27,689 nucleotides of DNA from positions 1 to 27,689 of IMG/VR virus record IMGVR_UViG_3300031999_000162. One strand, written 5' to 3'. The notes under the pieces were generated by a model that did no database searches, was not told the DNA's origin, and worked only from the letters and a program-made list of their open reading frames with translations. The position numbers and the translations under genes are program-made. The DNA is from a virus. Below are positions 14,548 to 23,262 of the stretch, one piece after another; within the stretch, counting starts at the first letter, position 1, and every line of letters begins with the position of its first letter.

Positions 14548-14577
14548 CGTAGCCTGGGTGCCTCAGGCACCCCTACG
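14548..14577 (-). terminator. Strong hairpin just after the lipoprotein-like gene
   Basis: CGTAG (14548-14552) pairs with CTACG (14573-14577), and GGGTGCC (14556-14562) with GGCACCC (14566-14572) around a three-base loop, with a three-base bulge between the stems. It begins 6 nt after the stop codon of the minus-strand gene. No U-tract follows, so it is a terminator-like or mRNA-end structure rather than a textbook terminator. It could also be a repeat-derived palindrome. Confidence 0.45.
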
Positions 14578-14583
14578 CCAGCC

Positions 14584-15078
14584 CTACGCCTTGTAGCGCC
14601 GGGCCTCGACTCGCTTCGCCCGCACCGCCTTGCTGATCACTGTGTAGGTCACCTGCGATGCAAAGTAAGCCACGAATCCCAGACGGATCGCCATCACGAC
14701 CCCGTCCTTGCCACACGCCGGGGGCTTCACGCCCAGAGTGATACCCGCGCATCCCAGCCCCACCAGCGCCAGCGGAATCAGCAGGCAGCCGACCAGGAAC
14801 ACCAACCGCTTCCACGTATCCCCGACCGTCTGCCACTTCTGCGCCAGCCCGGGCACCACCTCCAGCGCCAGCGATATGATCCCGGCCATCACCGCCGCGA
14901 TGATCTCCGCCGACAACTCCGGGTCTTCCTCCTGCTGCACCTGTGCTGCCACCACCGGCCCACCACCTGGCGCCGCCAGGGGTGAGACCGTAGGCTCCGG
15001 TCCCTCGCACCCGACCAACACCAGCACCAGGGCGATCAGCACGACCGCCGCCATCACTATGCCTTTCTTCCTCAACAT
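14584..15078 (-). CDS. Lipoprotein-like multi-span membrane protein, holin candidate
   Basis: A 164-residue protein. I chose the ATG at 15078 because AAAGGAG lies at ideal distance and the product then starts with a clean signal: 'MLRKKG', a hydrophobic stretch, and a lipobox LVGC (Cys24). A Pro/Ala/Gly-rich linker with 'SPLAAP' follows. Three hydrophobic segments come next (about 57-75, 92-112 and 126-148), and the C-terminus is basic (RAKRVEARRYKA). The three-span part with a basic tail resembles phage holins. A lipobox in front of it is unusual; it could be a real lipid anchor or simply a first membrane helix with a Cys. Its position between the giant virion protein and the scaffold gene is uncommon for lysis genes. 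Confidence 0.6.
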   Translation of the reverse strand: MLRKKGIVMAAVVLIALVLVLVGCEGPEPTVSPLAAPGGGPVVAAQVQQEEDPELSAEIIAAVMAGIISLALEVVPGLAQKWQTVGDTWKRLVFLVGCLLIPLALVGLGCAGITLGVKPPACGKDGVVMAIRLGFVAYFASQVTYTVISKAVRAKRVEARRYKA

Positions 15079-15095
15079 CTCGAACTCCTTTCCGT

Positions 15096-15119
15096 AAGTG
15101 TATCGGACCTGATATACTT
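15096..15119. other. 9-bp hairpin in the gap upstream of the lipoprotein-like gene
   Basis: AAGTGTATC (15096-15104) pairs with GATATACTT (15111-15119) around a six-base loop. One position is G-U on the plus strand but a C/A mismatch on the minus strand. It lies just upstream of the Shine-Dalgarno site of the lipoprotein-like gene. Its function is unclear. Confidence 0.35.
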
Positions 15120-15147
15120 CCGCCGTCCGCCGTCTGCGGTCAGCGGT
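15120..15147. repeat. Four tandem degenerate heptamers
   Basis: CCGCCGT, CCGCCGT, CTGCGGT and CAGCGGT follow one another (consensus CNGCSGT). The tract overlaps the last codons and stop of the small coiled-coil gene. It resembles short repeat tracts I associate with GC-rich environmental bacteria, but this cannot be tested here. Confidence 0.5.
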
Positions 15148-15331
15148 CACTCCCTCTACTCAGCAGCCCACTCAACAAATTGCCCAGTCGCTCCATTAGG
15201 CCCGCCGTCTCGGTACTATCCCTCAGCATCTTCTCCGCCCGCGCGATGTGCTGCTGCGCTCGCTCCACCCGCTCCGCCGCCCCCGCCCGATCCGGCTGCT
15301 CCTTCTGTTGATCCTGCCTCTCCTCGCTCAT
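15140..15331 (-). CDS. Small charged helical protein, unknown function
   Basis: A 63-residue protein that is almost all helix: a Gln/Glu/Arg-rich start (EERQDQQKEQPDRAG), then an amphipathic segment 'AERVERAQQHIARAEKMLRD' and a short Leu-rich helix 'LMERLGNLLSGLLSRG'. ATG at 15331 has a purine-rich G tract upstream. Placement after the giant virion protein and before the holin candidate does not settle a role. It may be a small assembly factor or a lysis accessory. Confidence 0.55.
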   Translation of the reverse strand: MSEERQDQQKEQPDRAGAAERVERAQQHIARAEKMLRDSTETAGLMERLGNLLSGLLSRGSDR

Positions 15332-15351
15332 CCCCTACATTCCCCCATATC

Positions 15352-15406
15352 CATCCGCGTTCATCTGCGTTTGTCACCCGGTGTACTCACCGGCTTCATC
15401 CGCGTT
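15352..15406. repeat. Three decamer repeats around a hairpin
   Basis: CATCCGCGTT occurs at 15352-15361 and 15397-15406, with the variant CATCTGCGTT at 15362-15371. The second and third copies flank a short perfect hairpin. The whole cluster fills the gap between the giant gene and the small helical gene. Confidence 0.55.
15378..15393 (-). terminator. Short hairpin downstream of the giant gene
   Basis: CCGGTG (15378-15383) and CACCGG (15388-15393) close a four-base loop, about 22 nt after the stop of the giant gene in the late mRNA. There is no U-tract, so this is at most a weak or partial terminator. Confidence 0.35.
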
Positions 15407-15414
15407 CCCGTCCC

Positions 15415-18400
15415 CTAATACTTCGTCCGCCACTTCCCGACGATCCATGGCACTCCCTGCGCCCGGTACGGCTTCGCGTACTCCTTCTTCGGCCCCCACG
15501 GCGACACCCGCTCCATGAACACCTTCGGCGTCCATTGCGCCTGCCTCTCGAACGCCCACGGCACCAACCCCTTCTTCTTCCCCTTCCCCTTCTTCTTGTA
15601 GTACCGGCGAGGGCGTGGCACGTACGCCGCCCGCGCCTTCTTCCCCCCCGTCGTGTACGTGGCCACCGCTGCCCCGCCCGTCCCCTTGCCCTGATAAAAG
15701 TACGCCCACACCTCGTGTCCCCGCGCCGCACCCCACTCATCCCGCAAGTCAAAGTACTGCCCGATCTCCGGATGCTTCAGCTTGAACGTCTTCCGCTCCC
15801 CGGAGGACAGCGCATAATACCGGTCGAGCAAATCCTGCACGTTCTCCCCCACCTGCTCCTTCACCGCCTGGTTGAACGCATCGTTCTGCTCCCGCGCCTG
15901 TGTCCAATCCGCTGCCGACAGCCACTTATCCGGGTCCTCGTTCTCCGCCCGCCACTGCTCCAGCCACTCCAACGCCTTCTGGTACTGCTCCGCCGTCGCG
16001 GTGCCCCGCGTCTCCGCATCGAGCGCCAGCTTCACCAGCGTATTCTCGCGCGCCCCCTGCCCCATCCGCCCCGGTGGCAACTGCTCGTTCAAGAAATCCC
16101 AGAACGCAGAAGAGGCCTCCGACAGTGCCCGCTCCTCCGGCGGCTTACGCAACGTCGCCGCCTCCGCCACACCCGGGAACGTCATCCCCGCCACCGCGGC
16201 GCGCAACTCCTCCGCCGTCCACCGGCCCGGGTACATCTTCTCGATCTGCCCCACCAGGTCGGCCCCCTTCACCTCACCCGCCCCCTCCACGTACCGCTCG
16301 TACGCCTTCCCCTTCTCCATCCCGCCCTCGACCGCCTGATTGTACGCCTCCCACGCCGGCCGGTACACCGTCTCCTCCCACACCCGCTGCGCGGCCTGCG
16401 TCGGCCGGTCGTTCCTGCGCCAATACTGCTGCACCGCCGCCTGGTCCACCCCCGCCAGCAACTCCGCCGGCGTCGCCCCCATCTTCCCGGCGATGGCCAC
16501 CAGCGCCGCGTTCCCTTCCATCCGCGCCGGCAACTCCTGGAAAAATGCCGCCACCGCCGCGTTGTATGCCTCGTAATCCGGCTGCCCGTTCGCACCTGCG
16601 AACTGCGCCACCCGTGGCATCGCCCCACTCACCGCACCGAGGACCTCTTGCTGCCGGATCTGCGTCACCTCTTCCGGCCGGGCCCCGTACACACTGCGCG
16701 GCTGGTACCCCGCCCCCTCCTCCGCCTGCTCCGTCAGCCCCATCCGGTCCCGCAACTGCTCCAACTGCGCCCGCTGCTGATCCTGCAGCTCCTGGATGCC
16801 CGCCCGGTTCCACGGCTCCCGCCGTGCCAGATCGTCCATCTCCTGCGCGTATTCCCCCTGGATGCGGTCCCGCTGGGTACGATACTCGTTGTAGCGCGCT
16901 TGCTCCCCCGGCGTCGTCCCCGTGAACTCCGCCGCCCCGGGCAGTGCACTCCCTGCCAGCCGCCGCGGTACCGTCTCCGGATGCGCCGCCCGCCACGCTT
17001 CCAACCCGGCCCGGCTGCCCATCCCCGTCAACGGCGAGTACTGCGTCCCCCGCTGCTCCCGCTCCAACTCCAACTGCCGTCTCTCTCCGGAGGGGAACAT
17101 CGCCAGCGTCACCCCGCCCGCGAACGACGACCCCGCCCGCAGCCCGCGCTCCAACCCCGCCCGCTGCACCGCCGTCTGCAGCAGCGTCTGCGCCTGCAGC
17201 ACCTGCGGCTCCGACCAGCCCTGGTCCCGCGCGATTCTCAGCACCGCGTCGCTGGCCACCGGTGGACCTACCCGCCCGCTCTCCCAGCCCATCGCCTCGT
17301 TCAAGCGCAACTGCCCCGCCTCCACCAATCGCTGCAGTTCCTGTGCTCGGAGTGCATCCTGCGAAATCTCCGGGTTGTCCGCGGACATATTGGCCAGCAT
17401 CCGGTTCACCCGGTACGCCTGGTACGGTTCCTGCTCCGGCATCCCCACCATCCGTCTCACCGGCGCCTCGATGTTCACCCCACCCGGGGCCCCAATCCCT
17501 GCCGCTGCCGTCGCCGCCTGGATCGCCCCCGTGTGCGGCAACACGAACCCCATCTCCTCCCGCTTCCCGATCCAGTTGAAATACTGGAGTGGCCACTCGA
17601 TGAACCCATACGGCCGTAGTCCCACCTTCTGCCCCACCCGGTACAACATCTCCACCAGGTTGCGCGCCGGCTCCTGATCCTCGATCTCCGTCCCCATCCC
17701 CGGCAACTGCGAGAACGGCAACAACAACCGCGTCGGATCGAAGAACAACGCCTGCCCTGTCCAGGCCGGCATCCCCTTCACCGGCACCTCCACCATCCCT
17801 TCGAACCGCGCCCGGTAGCCCCGCTCCGCGCTCGTCCGTTCGATCGCCTGCCGGTACCGTGCATACTGCGCGATCACCCCCGGCCGTTCTGCTGCCCGCA
17901 ACGCCCAGTTCCTCGCCGAGCGGGTCATCCAATACGAGTACGGGCACACCGTACTCAGCCAATTGTCGAACCGCTTCCGCCCGCCGGCATAGTCCAGCAC
18001 GCTAAAGTCCGCCCCCTGCCGCGCCATATCCACCGCGACGGTCCGTGCCTCCGACCACTGCCGGGTCAGGTCTGTCTTCGCCCAGCGCTCCAACTGCGCC
18101 TGCACCTGTGGCGGTACCGGCCCCGCCTCCCCTGCCACCGCCCACTCCGTCCGTCCCCACGTCCGCACGTCCTCCAGCGCTGCCAGCTCGCGCTCCGCCA
18201 TCACCTGCGCCATATCCGATAGAGTGGGGGGCATCGCGTATCCGCCCGCTGCCGCTGCCCGCCGGTCCGCCCGGGCGACGTCGTCCGTGTGCCAGGCCGA
18301 CCACGCCGTGTCCACCATCGCCTTCTGCCCCTGCGTCCCCGCTTCTATCACGGACCGCGCCTCGTCCCGGGCGCGCCGTGCCGACGTCCAATCGTCGTAC

Positions 18401-21400
18401 CAGTACGTGCGGAGGACCTGGTTCTGCTCGTCCAGCAGATTCACCCCGTACATCCCGGCTGCCCGTTCCGTCGTCGCCGTCACCACCCCCACCGGCACAT
18501 CCACCGTCTCGCCCAATCGCCGGCCGTCCTGGAGCAACCCTCCTCGCGCTCGCGCCATCTCCTCGATGTCGGCATACCGATCGGCCAGCGTCGCCTCCCG
18601 CTGCTCGAACCCCACCATCGCCCGCCCCCGCCCCAATCGCTCCGCCTCCGGCACCATCTCCTCCGCCCGCTCCACGATCCGCGCCGGCGCCGTCATCCGT
18701 GGCGCTTCCCGGGTCATCGGGAACCCTGCCGCGTCGTACATCCCCGGTGCCTGGATCACCGGTTTGCTTCCTTCCGCCCTCCGCCGTGCCTCGGTCGCCA
18801 CCTCCTGCCACCGGTACCCCCCCGCCGCCTCCGGCTCCATCCCCACACCGAACGCCGCTTCCTGCACCTGGCTGGGCAACTGCTGCAACAACTCAGCCCG
18901 CCGCTCCACATCAATCGCGTCAATCTTGACCGGCCTGCCCGCCCCGGTCTTCAGCAACTCACCCTGGCCGATCTCCTCCACCAACTTCTGCTGCTGCTGC
19001 CAGTTCAGCCCGGCCATCTCGTCGGCGCTGAACCCCGCCTCTCCGAGCACCCACTGCACCGTCTCTTCTGCGGTCCCGCGCGCGGCCTGCGCCAACTCAC
19101 CGACCCGCCCCTGCTCCTGTGCGAAACTCAAACGGCCGCGCCTCACTATCGCTTCCTGCCCACCCATCTGCCCCCACTCGGGCAAACGTTGCGCTTCCTG
19201 GGCAGCCATCCCGGCCCGGCCCGCTTCCGTACCCAGCACCTGGGCCTCACGCCCACGATTCTCCGCGTACTCAGCAACCCGTGCCCAATCCTCAGCTGAG
19301 GCCCCCTGTGGTCGAATGCCCATACTACGGGCGACGTCGTCCACACTCTGTGGCCACTGGATGTCCATCCCTGCGCTGACCGTCCGCGGCCCCACCTCCG
19401 CCGCGGCCGCCGCCTCCTCGATCGCCCCCATCCCCATCCGCCCCGGCATACTCGCCCGCGTCCCCGCCTGATCTGCCAACGTCCGCGCCTGCTCCTGCAC
19501 CTGGCGCCACTCGTCCACTCCCCAGTCCGCCGAGCGCGTCAGGTCCAACCCCGCCTGCTGTGCCACGTCTACTAGCGTCCCTCGCATCGCCTCTTCGATC
19601 GGCATCGCCGGCGCGTTCATCAACATATCCCAGTGCACGTTCCCCCCCAGCACCGCCTTGATCTCCTCTGCCCCCAGCCGCCCCGCTTCCTCCACCGGCC
19701 AGCCCAGCGCCTGCAATGCCCTGCTCTGCGCCCCGGGTGACAACGGCAACTGCGCCAACTCCCAGCGTGCCAGGTCCCACCCCTGGCTCGCGTCCCGGAA
19801 GAAGCCCTGCCACAGCTCCTGCCCGATCTCCGCGTACTTCTTCTTGTTGATCCGCCCGTGCAGCATCATCTCCCGTACGCGCGCCATCTCCTCCGCCGTC
19901 CCCCGCGCCATCCGGTCCACCGCGTCCTGTGTACTCATCACGACGTCCAGCCCGTCCCGGTTCGGATTCATCCCCATCATCCGCCAGGCCTCGGCCTCCG
20001 CCGTGTCCACCGTGAGCCTCTGCGCATCGAGCATCTCATCGAAGTTCACAAAGTCCTCGAGACCCATCCGCCGTAACCGCTCCTGCCTGCCGGCCACGTC
20101 CCCGGCCAGCGCCCGCAGTTGCGCCAGGCTCTCCTCCACGATCTCCCGCGTCCCCCGCCCCGTCACCACCTCCAGCGTCTCCCCCGCCTGCAGGCGCTGC
20201 ACCTGCTGGATTCCATCCTCCAGCCTGGCCAACACCTGCGCCTGGTTATCCGCGTGCACCTTCTCCACCATCTGGAAGTAGGCCGGCCAGATCACCTGCG
20301 CGTCTTCCCCTTCCCGCACCCGTCGCCAGGCATCCGCCCGTATCCAGTCCGCCGAGGCCCGCGCCTCCATCGTCATGCGCCCCGTCTCCGCCCGCACCTG
20401 CCGCACCAACGTCGCCTGGTTCTCGTCGAACTGCCCGCCCACCGTCGCCGCCAGCGTCTCCTCCGCCTGCCGGATCCCCGCCTCCCCCGGCGCGAGCGCG
20501 TCCGCCAGGTGCTGTTGCGTCTGCGCGATCTCCGCCTCCTCCACCCCCAGCGTCCGCCCGAACGCATCCAGGTAGCCTTGCTCCTCCCGCAGATCCTGCA
20601 CCGCCTCCACGTCGCTCCATATCCTACGCCCTGGAGGTGTAGGGTCTGCGGCAAAAGCCCGCCCCACGTTGTCCTGCACCATCGCCCGCGCGCTGTCCAC
20701 CACCTCGTCTATCTCGTCAATGTCCTCGACCTTCCCTAACTCCCCCTCCAGGAACAGGCGCATCCCCACACTCAGATCGTCCGGGTTCTCCAACAGCGTC
20801 GCCAGGTTCAGCATTGGCTTCGGCCCCGTCGCGGCGCGCACCGCGTCCACGAACTCGTCCGCGTTCATCCCCTGCGCCAGCCGTGCCTCCAGCGCCCGCA
20901 CCGTATTCGCGTCCAGCATGCTGGCCAGCTCCTCCGGCAACGTCGGCGCCCACACCTGCGATACCGCCTTTTTCAGCCCGGCGTAGAACGCCCGTGTGTA
21001 CCGCCCCTCCTCCTGGCTGCCGATCCACGTACCCAACTGCCCCGAGACCTCCCCCAGCAATCCCGGCAGCTTACTGCCCGCGATCTCCGCCTCTGCCCCT
21101 GCCGCCGCTGCCTCACTCACCCGGCGCGTCGTCGGCCCGAATCGCGTCATAAAGTCATCGATTGCCCCCCGCCCGTCCAGCGTCGCCACCCCATCCCACG
21201 CCATCGTCATCAGGTCACCGGCCGCGTTCCGGATCGCGTAGCCCGGCGTGCGCAGATAGTACTCACTCATCGTCGAGCGGAAGCCGTTGGCAAACTGCTG
21301 GTACCTGGTCGGCGTCTCCGTCGCCGCCCCCGTCATCTCCAGCGCCCGCTCCGCCATCGCCGTGTCCAGGTCCGCCAGGAACCCGAACCGGTCGAACTCC

Positions 21401-23262
21401 GGCGCCACCAGGCTGGGGAACTTCTTCGCATCGTCCAGGTCTCCCACCACCTGCGCCAGTAACGGCCGGGCATCTTGCGCCGCCTGGCTGAGTGGCACGT
21501 TGCCCAGCGTGCCCGTCAGCGCCTGCGGATTCTCCACCATCGCCCGCACCATCGCCCGCGCCTCGTCCGCGCTCTCCACCTGCATGATCGCCGGTGTCAC
21601 CACCTGGTACGCCGTCCCGGCCATCGTCTCCGCTGCCGCCCGAGGTGTCGCCGCGAACGGGTTATATTTCTCCCACAGCTTACTCAGCCACGAGCCCTGC
21701 CCCGCGTCCGCCCGCCCCACCGCCTTCGCTGCCTCGTCCGAATGATCCAGCACCAGCCGCGCCCCATCCGCCACCTCGTCCGCGTACTGCGCCACGTCGC
21801 CCGCTACCTCTGCCACCTCGGCCGCACCCGCGAACCTGGCCGCCGCTCGCGCCTCGCGTAACTGCGCCCCTCTCTGCCACGCCCCGATGTCCAGCAGGTT
21901 CAATGGATCCAACCCCACCTGGAAGATCAGCTCGTTCCACGTGTCGCTCTGCCCCGGGATCATCCCCGTCTGCTGCACCTGCTGCGCTGCCGCCGCTGCC
22001 GCGTCCTCCCCATCCCGCTGCCGGATCCCCTCCACGTACGACCGGAACGCCTGCATATCCTCCGGCGTCGGCTGCATCACGTTCACCTGCCGGCCCGACG
22101 TCACGTCGTTCAGGTCCTCCCCCGCCATCAGCCGGTCCAGCCCTGCCACCTGTGCCTCGTGGCTCGAGTACCCCAACCCGTACGCCACCCGCCCCAGCGC
22201 CTGCTCCACCTGCGCCCCCTGCCCGTACCGCTCAGCTGAGTACTCCCGCAGGCTTTGCGCTCCCCGGCGCGCCGCGGCCAGCACCCCTTGCTGTGCCACG
22301 TACAGGGGGATGTGCGTCTGCTCGCTGATCTTCTGCGCTTCCGCCTGCTGCTCGGGCGTCATCTGCCGGGCCGGCGTCAGTGGCGGCAACCCCATCCCGC
22401 CGGGCATCGTCTGCCCCGCCTTCCCCAGCATCTCCTCTATTGCCTTCGCCGGCGTACTCAGCACCTCGATCCCCGTCGCCCCCGCCGCTTCGATCGCGCG
22501 TGGGATCATCCCTGCTACCGGCACCTGCTTCCCCGCCTGCCAGGCCGCCCCCGCCACCTCCCCGACCCTGCCCAGCGCCCCGCCCAGAATCTGCCCTACC
22601 ATCTCCGGCCGTGCCTCACCTGCCGCCGGCGCGCCCGCTCCCAACCGCGATAGTGGACCCGCTGCTACAGGCCCCGCCGCTGGACCCGCACCCGCTCCCA
22701 TCGCCAGCATCGTCGGACCTGCCATCATCTCCGCGAACGAGCGCGGCCGGCTGGGTTGCGCCTCTCCCATTCCCCGCTCCAGCACCGCCCCCAACATCCC
22801 CGCCTCGCGTGGCGCTACCACCTTCCGCCACGCCTCCCCGATCCGCTGAGCCGCCGTCTCCATCGCCGTCACCGGGCCCCAACGCCGCAGGCCTCGCGCC
22901 ACTGCCGTCGCCCCCGGCAACGTCGGCAACCCGCGCTCCTCCTCCGCCGGCCGTAGCACAGTCGGCAGCATCGGCCCCCTGGCTGCCAGAGGCGACGGCG
23001 CCGGCGCCACCACCACCGGCCCTAGCGGTGCCGGGCCCCAGGGCCCCACCCCGACGTCCATCCACGGCCTGCCCCGCGAGGGCGCACGTGCAGGTGCAGC
23101 CGCAGGTGCCGCCACCGGCGCAGCCGCTGCAGGTTCAGGCTGGCGCCACCACTGCCCCCGTCCTGCCGCCGGCGCAGCCGCCGGCGCTGGCGTTGGCCGT
23201 CCCCGCTGCCGCTCCTGTTCTTCTAACCGTCGCTCCCGCTCGCGCACTGCGTTCGTTGGCAT
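15415..23262 (-). CDS. Giant virion protein (2615 residues), probable internal/ejection protein
   Basis: The first ~230 residues are Pro/Ala/Gly-rich and look disordered. 'DPLNLLDIG' at about residue 445 and 'YYLRTPGYAIRNAAGD' at about 670 resemble motifs I have seen in very large phage internal and 'polyvalent' proteins. Residues about 880-1080 and parts of 1100-1500 are long, charged, coiled-coil-like helices. A segment near 1765-1830 (CPYSYWMTRSARNWAL, then ERPGVIAQYARYRQAIE) is aromatic and may touch membrane. The last ~90 residues are strongly basic (YYKKKGKGKKKG), suited to contact DNA. The start overlaps the previous stop (TGATG), with GAGGG upstream. The position between portal and scaffold fits an inner-core or DNA-ejection protein. 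I see no clear catalytic motif such as a lytic transglycosylase. The virion role is likely; the ejection role is inferred. Confidence 0.7.
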   Translation of the reverse strand: MPTNAVRERERRLEEQERQRGRPTPAPAAAPAAGRGQWWRQPEPAAAAPVAAPAAAPARAPSRGRPWMDVGVGPWGPAPLGPVVVAPAPSPLAARGPMLPTVLRPAEEERGLPTLPGATAVARGLRRWGPVTAMETAAQRIGEAWRKVVAPREAGMLGAVLERGMGEAQPSRPRSFAEMMAGPTMLAMGAGAGPAAGPVAAGPLSRLGAGAPAAGEARPEMVGQILGGALGRVGEVAGAAWQAGKQVPVAGMIPRAIEAAGATGIEVLSTPAKAIEEMLGKAGQTMPGGMGLPPLTPARQMTPEQQAEAQKISEQTHIPLYVAQQGVLAAARRGAQSLREYSAERYGQGAQVEQALGRVAYGLGYSSHEAQVAGLDRLMAGEDLNDVTSGRQVNVMQPTPEDMQAFRSYVEGIRQRDGEDAAAAAAQQVQQTGMIPGQSDTWNELIFQVGLDPLNLLDIGAWQRGAQLREARAAARFAGAAEVAEVAGDVAQYADEVADGARLVLDHSDEAAKAVGRADAGQGSWLSKLWEKYNPFAATPRAAAETMAGTAYQVVTPAIMQVESADEARAMVRAMVENPQALTGTLGNVPLSQAAQDARPLLAQVVGDLDDAKKFPSLVAPEFDRFGFLADLDTAMAERALEMTGAATETPTRYQQFANGFRSTMSEYYLRTPGYAIRNAAGDLMTMAWDGVATLDGRGAIDDFMTRFGPTTRRVSEAAAAGAEAEIAGSKLPGLLGEVSGQLGTWIGSQEEGRYTRAFYAGLKKAVSQVWAPTLPEELASMLDANTVRALEARLAQGMNADEFVDAVRAATGPKPMLNLATLLENPDDLSVGMRLFLEGELGKVEDIDEIDEVVDSARAMVQDNVGRAFAADPTPPGRRIWSDVEAVQDLREEQGYLDAFGRTLGVEEAEIAQTQQHLADALAPGEAGIRQAEETLAATVGGQFDENQATLVRQVRAETGRMTMEARASADWIRADAWRRVREGEDAQVIWPAYFQMVEKVHADNQAQVLARLEDGIQQVQRLQAGETLEVVTGRGTREIVEESLAQLRALAGDVAGRQERLRRMGLEDFVNFDEMLDAQRLTVDTAEAEAWRMMGMNPNRDGLDVVMSTQDAVDRMARGTAEEMARVREMMLHGRINKKKYAEIGQELWQGFFRDASQGWDLARWELAQLPLSPGAQSRALQALGWPVEEAGRLGAEEIKAVLGGNVHWDMLMNAPAMPIEEAMRGTLVDVAQQAGLDLTRSADWGVDEWRQVQEQARTLADQAGTRASMPGRMGMGAIEEAAAAAEVGPRTVSAGMDIQWPQSVDDVARSMGIRPQGASAEDWARVAEYAENRGREAQVLGTEAGRAGMAAQEAQRLPEWGQMGGQEAIVRRGRLSFAQEQGRVGELAQAARGTAEETVQWVLGEAGFSADEMAGLNWQQQQKLVEEIGQGELLKTGAGRPVKIDAIDVERRAELLQQLPSQVQEAAFGVGMEPEAAGGYRWQEVATEARRRAEGSKPVIQAPGMYDAAGFPMTREAPRMTAPARIVERAEEMVPEAERLGRGRAMVGFEQREATLADRYADIEEMARARGGLLQDGRRLGETVDVPVGVVTATTERAAGMYGVNLLDEQNQVLRTYWYDDWTSARRARDEARSVIEAGTQGQKAMVDTAWSAWHTDDVARADRRAAAAGGYAMPPTLSDMAQVMAERELAALEDVRTWGRTEWAVAGEAGPVPPQVQAQLERWAKTDLTRQWSEARTVAVDMARQGADFSVLDYAGGRKRFDNWLSTVCPYSYWMTRSARNWALRAAERPGVIAQYARYRQAIERTSAERGYRARFEGMVEVPVKGMPAWTGQALFFDPTRLLLPFSQLPGMGTEIEDQEPARNLVEMLYRVGQKVGLRPYGFIEWPLQYFNWIGKREEMGFVLPHTGAIQAATAAAGIGAPGGVNIEAPVRRMVGMPEQEPYQAYRVNRMLANMSADNPEISQDALRAQELQRLVEAGQLRLNEAMGWESGRVGPPVASDAVLRIARDQGWSEPQVLQAQTLLQTAVQRAGLERGLRAGSSFAGGVTLAMFPSGERRQLELEREQRGTQYSPLTGMGSRAGLEAWRAAHPETVPRRLAGSALPGAAEFTGTTPGEQARYNEYRTQRDRIQGEYAQEMDDLARREPWNRAGIQELQDQQRAQLEQLRDRMGLTEQAEEGAGYQPRSVYGARPEEVTQIRQQEVLGAVSGAMPRVAQFAGANGQPDYEAYNAAVAAFFQELPARMEGNAALVAIAGKMGATPAELLAGVDQAAVQQYWRRNDRPTQAAQRVWEETVYRPAWEAYNQAVEGGMEKGKAYERYVEGAGEVKGADLVGQIEKMYPGRWTAEELRAAVAGMTFPGVAEAATLRKPPEERALSEASSAFWDFLNEQLPPGRMGQGARENTLVKLALDAETRGTATAEQYQKALEWLEQWRAENEDPDKWLSAADWTQAREQNDAFNQAVKEQVGENVQDLLDRYYALSSGERKTFKLKHPEIGQYFDLRDEWGAARGHEVWAYFYQGKGTGGAAVATYTTGGKKARAAYVPRPRRYYKKKGKGKKKGLVPWAFERQAQWTPKVFMERVSPWGPKKEYAKPYRAQGVPWIVGKWRTKY

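Noticed and set aside
15535-17619. Long plus-strand open frame of 694 codons opposite the giant gene
   Set aside because: It is rich in Arg, Pro, His and Leu without domain-like patterns, as antisense frames of GC-rich genes are. The opposing frame is clearly coding.
16274-17962. Minus-strand 562-codon frame inside the giant gene
   Set aside because: Gly/Ala/Arg-rich out-of-frame shadow of the giant gene.
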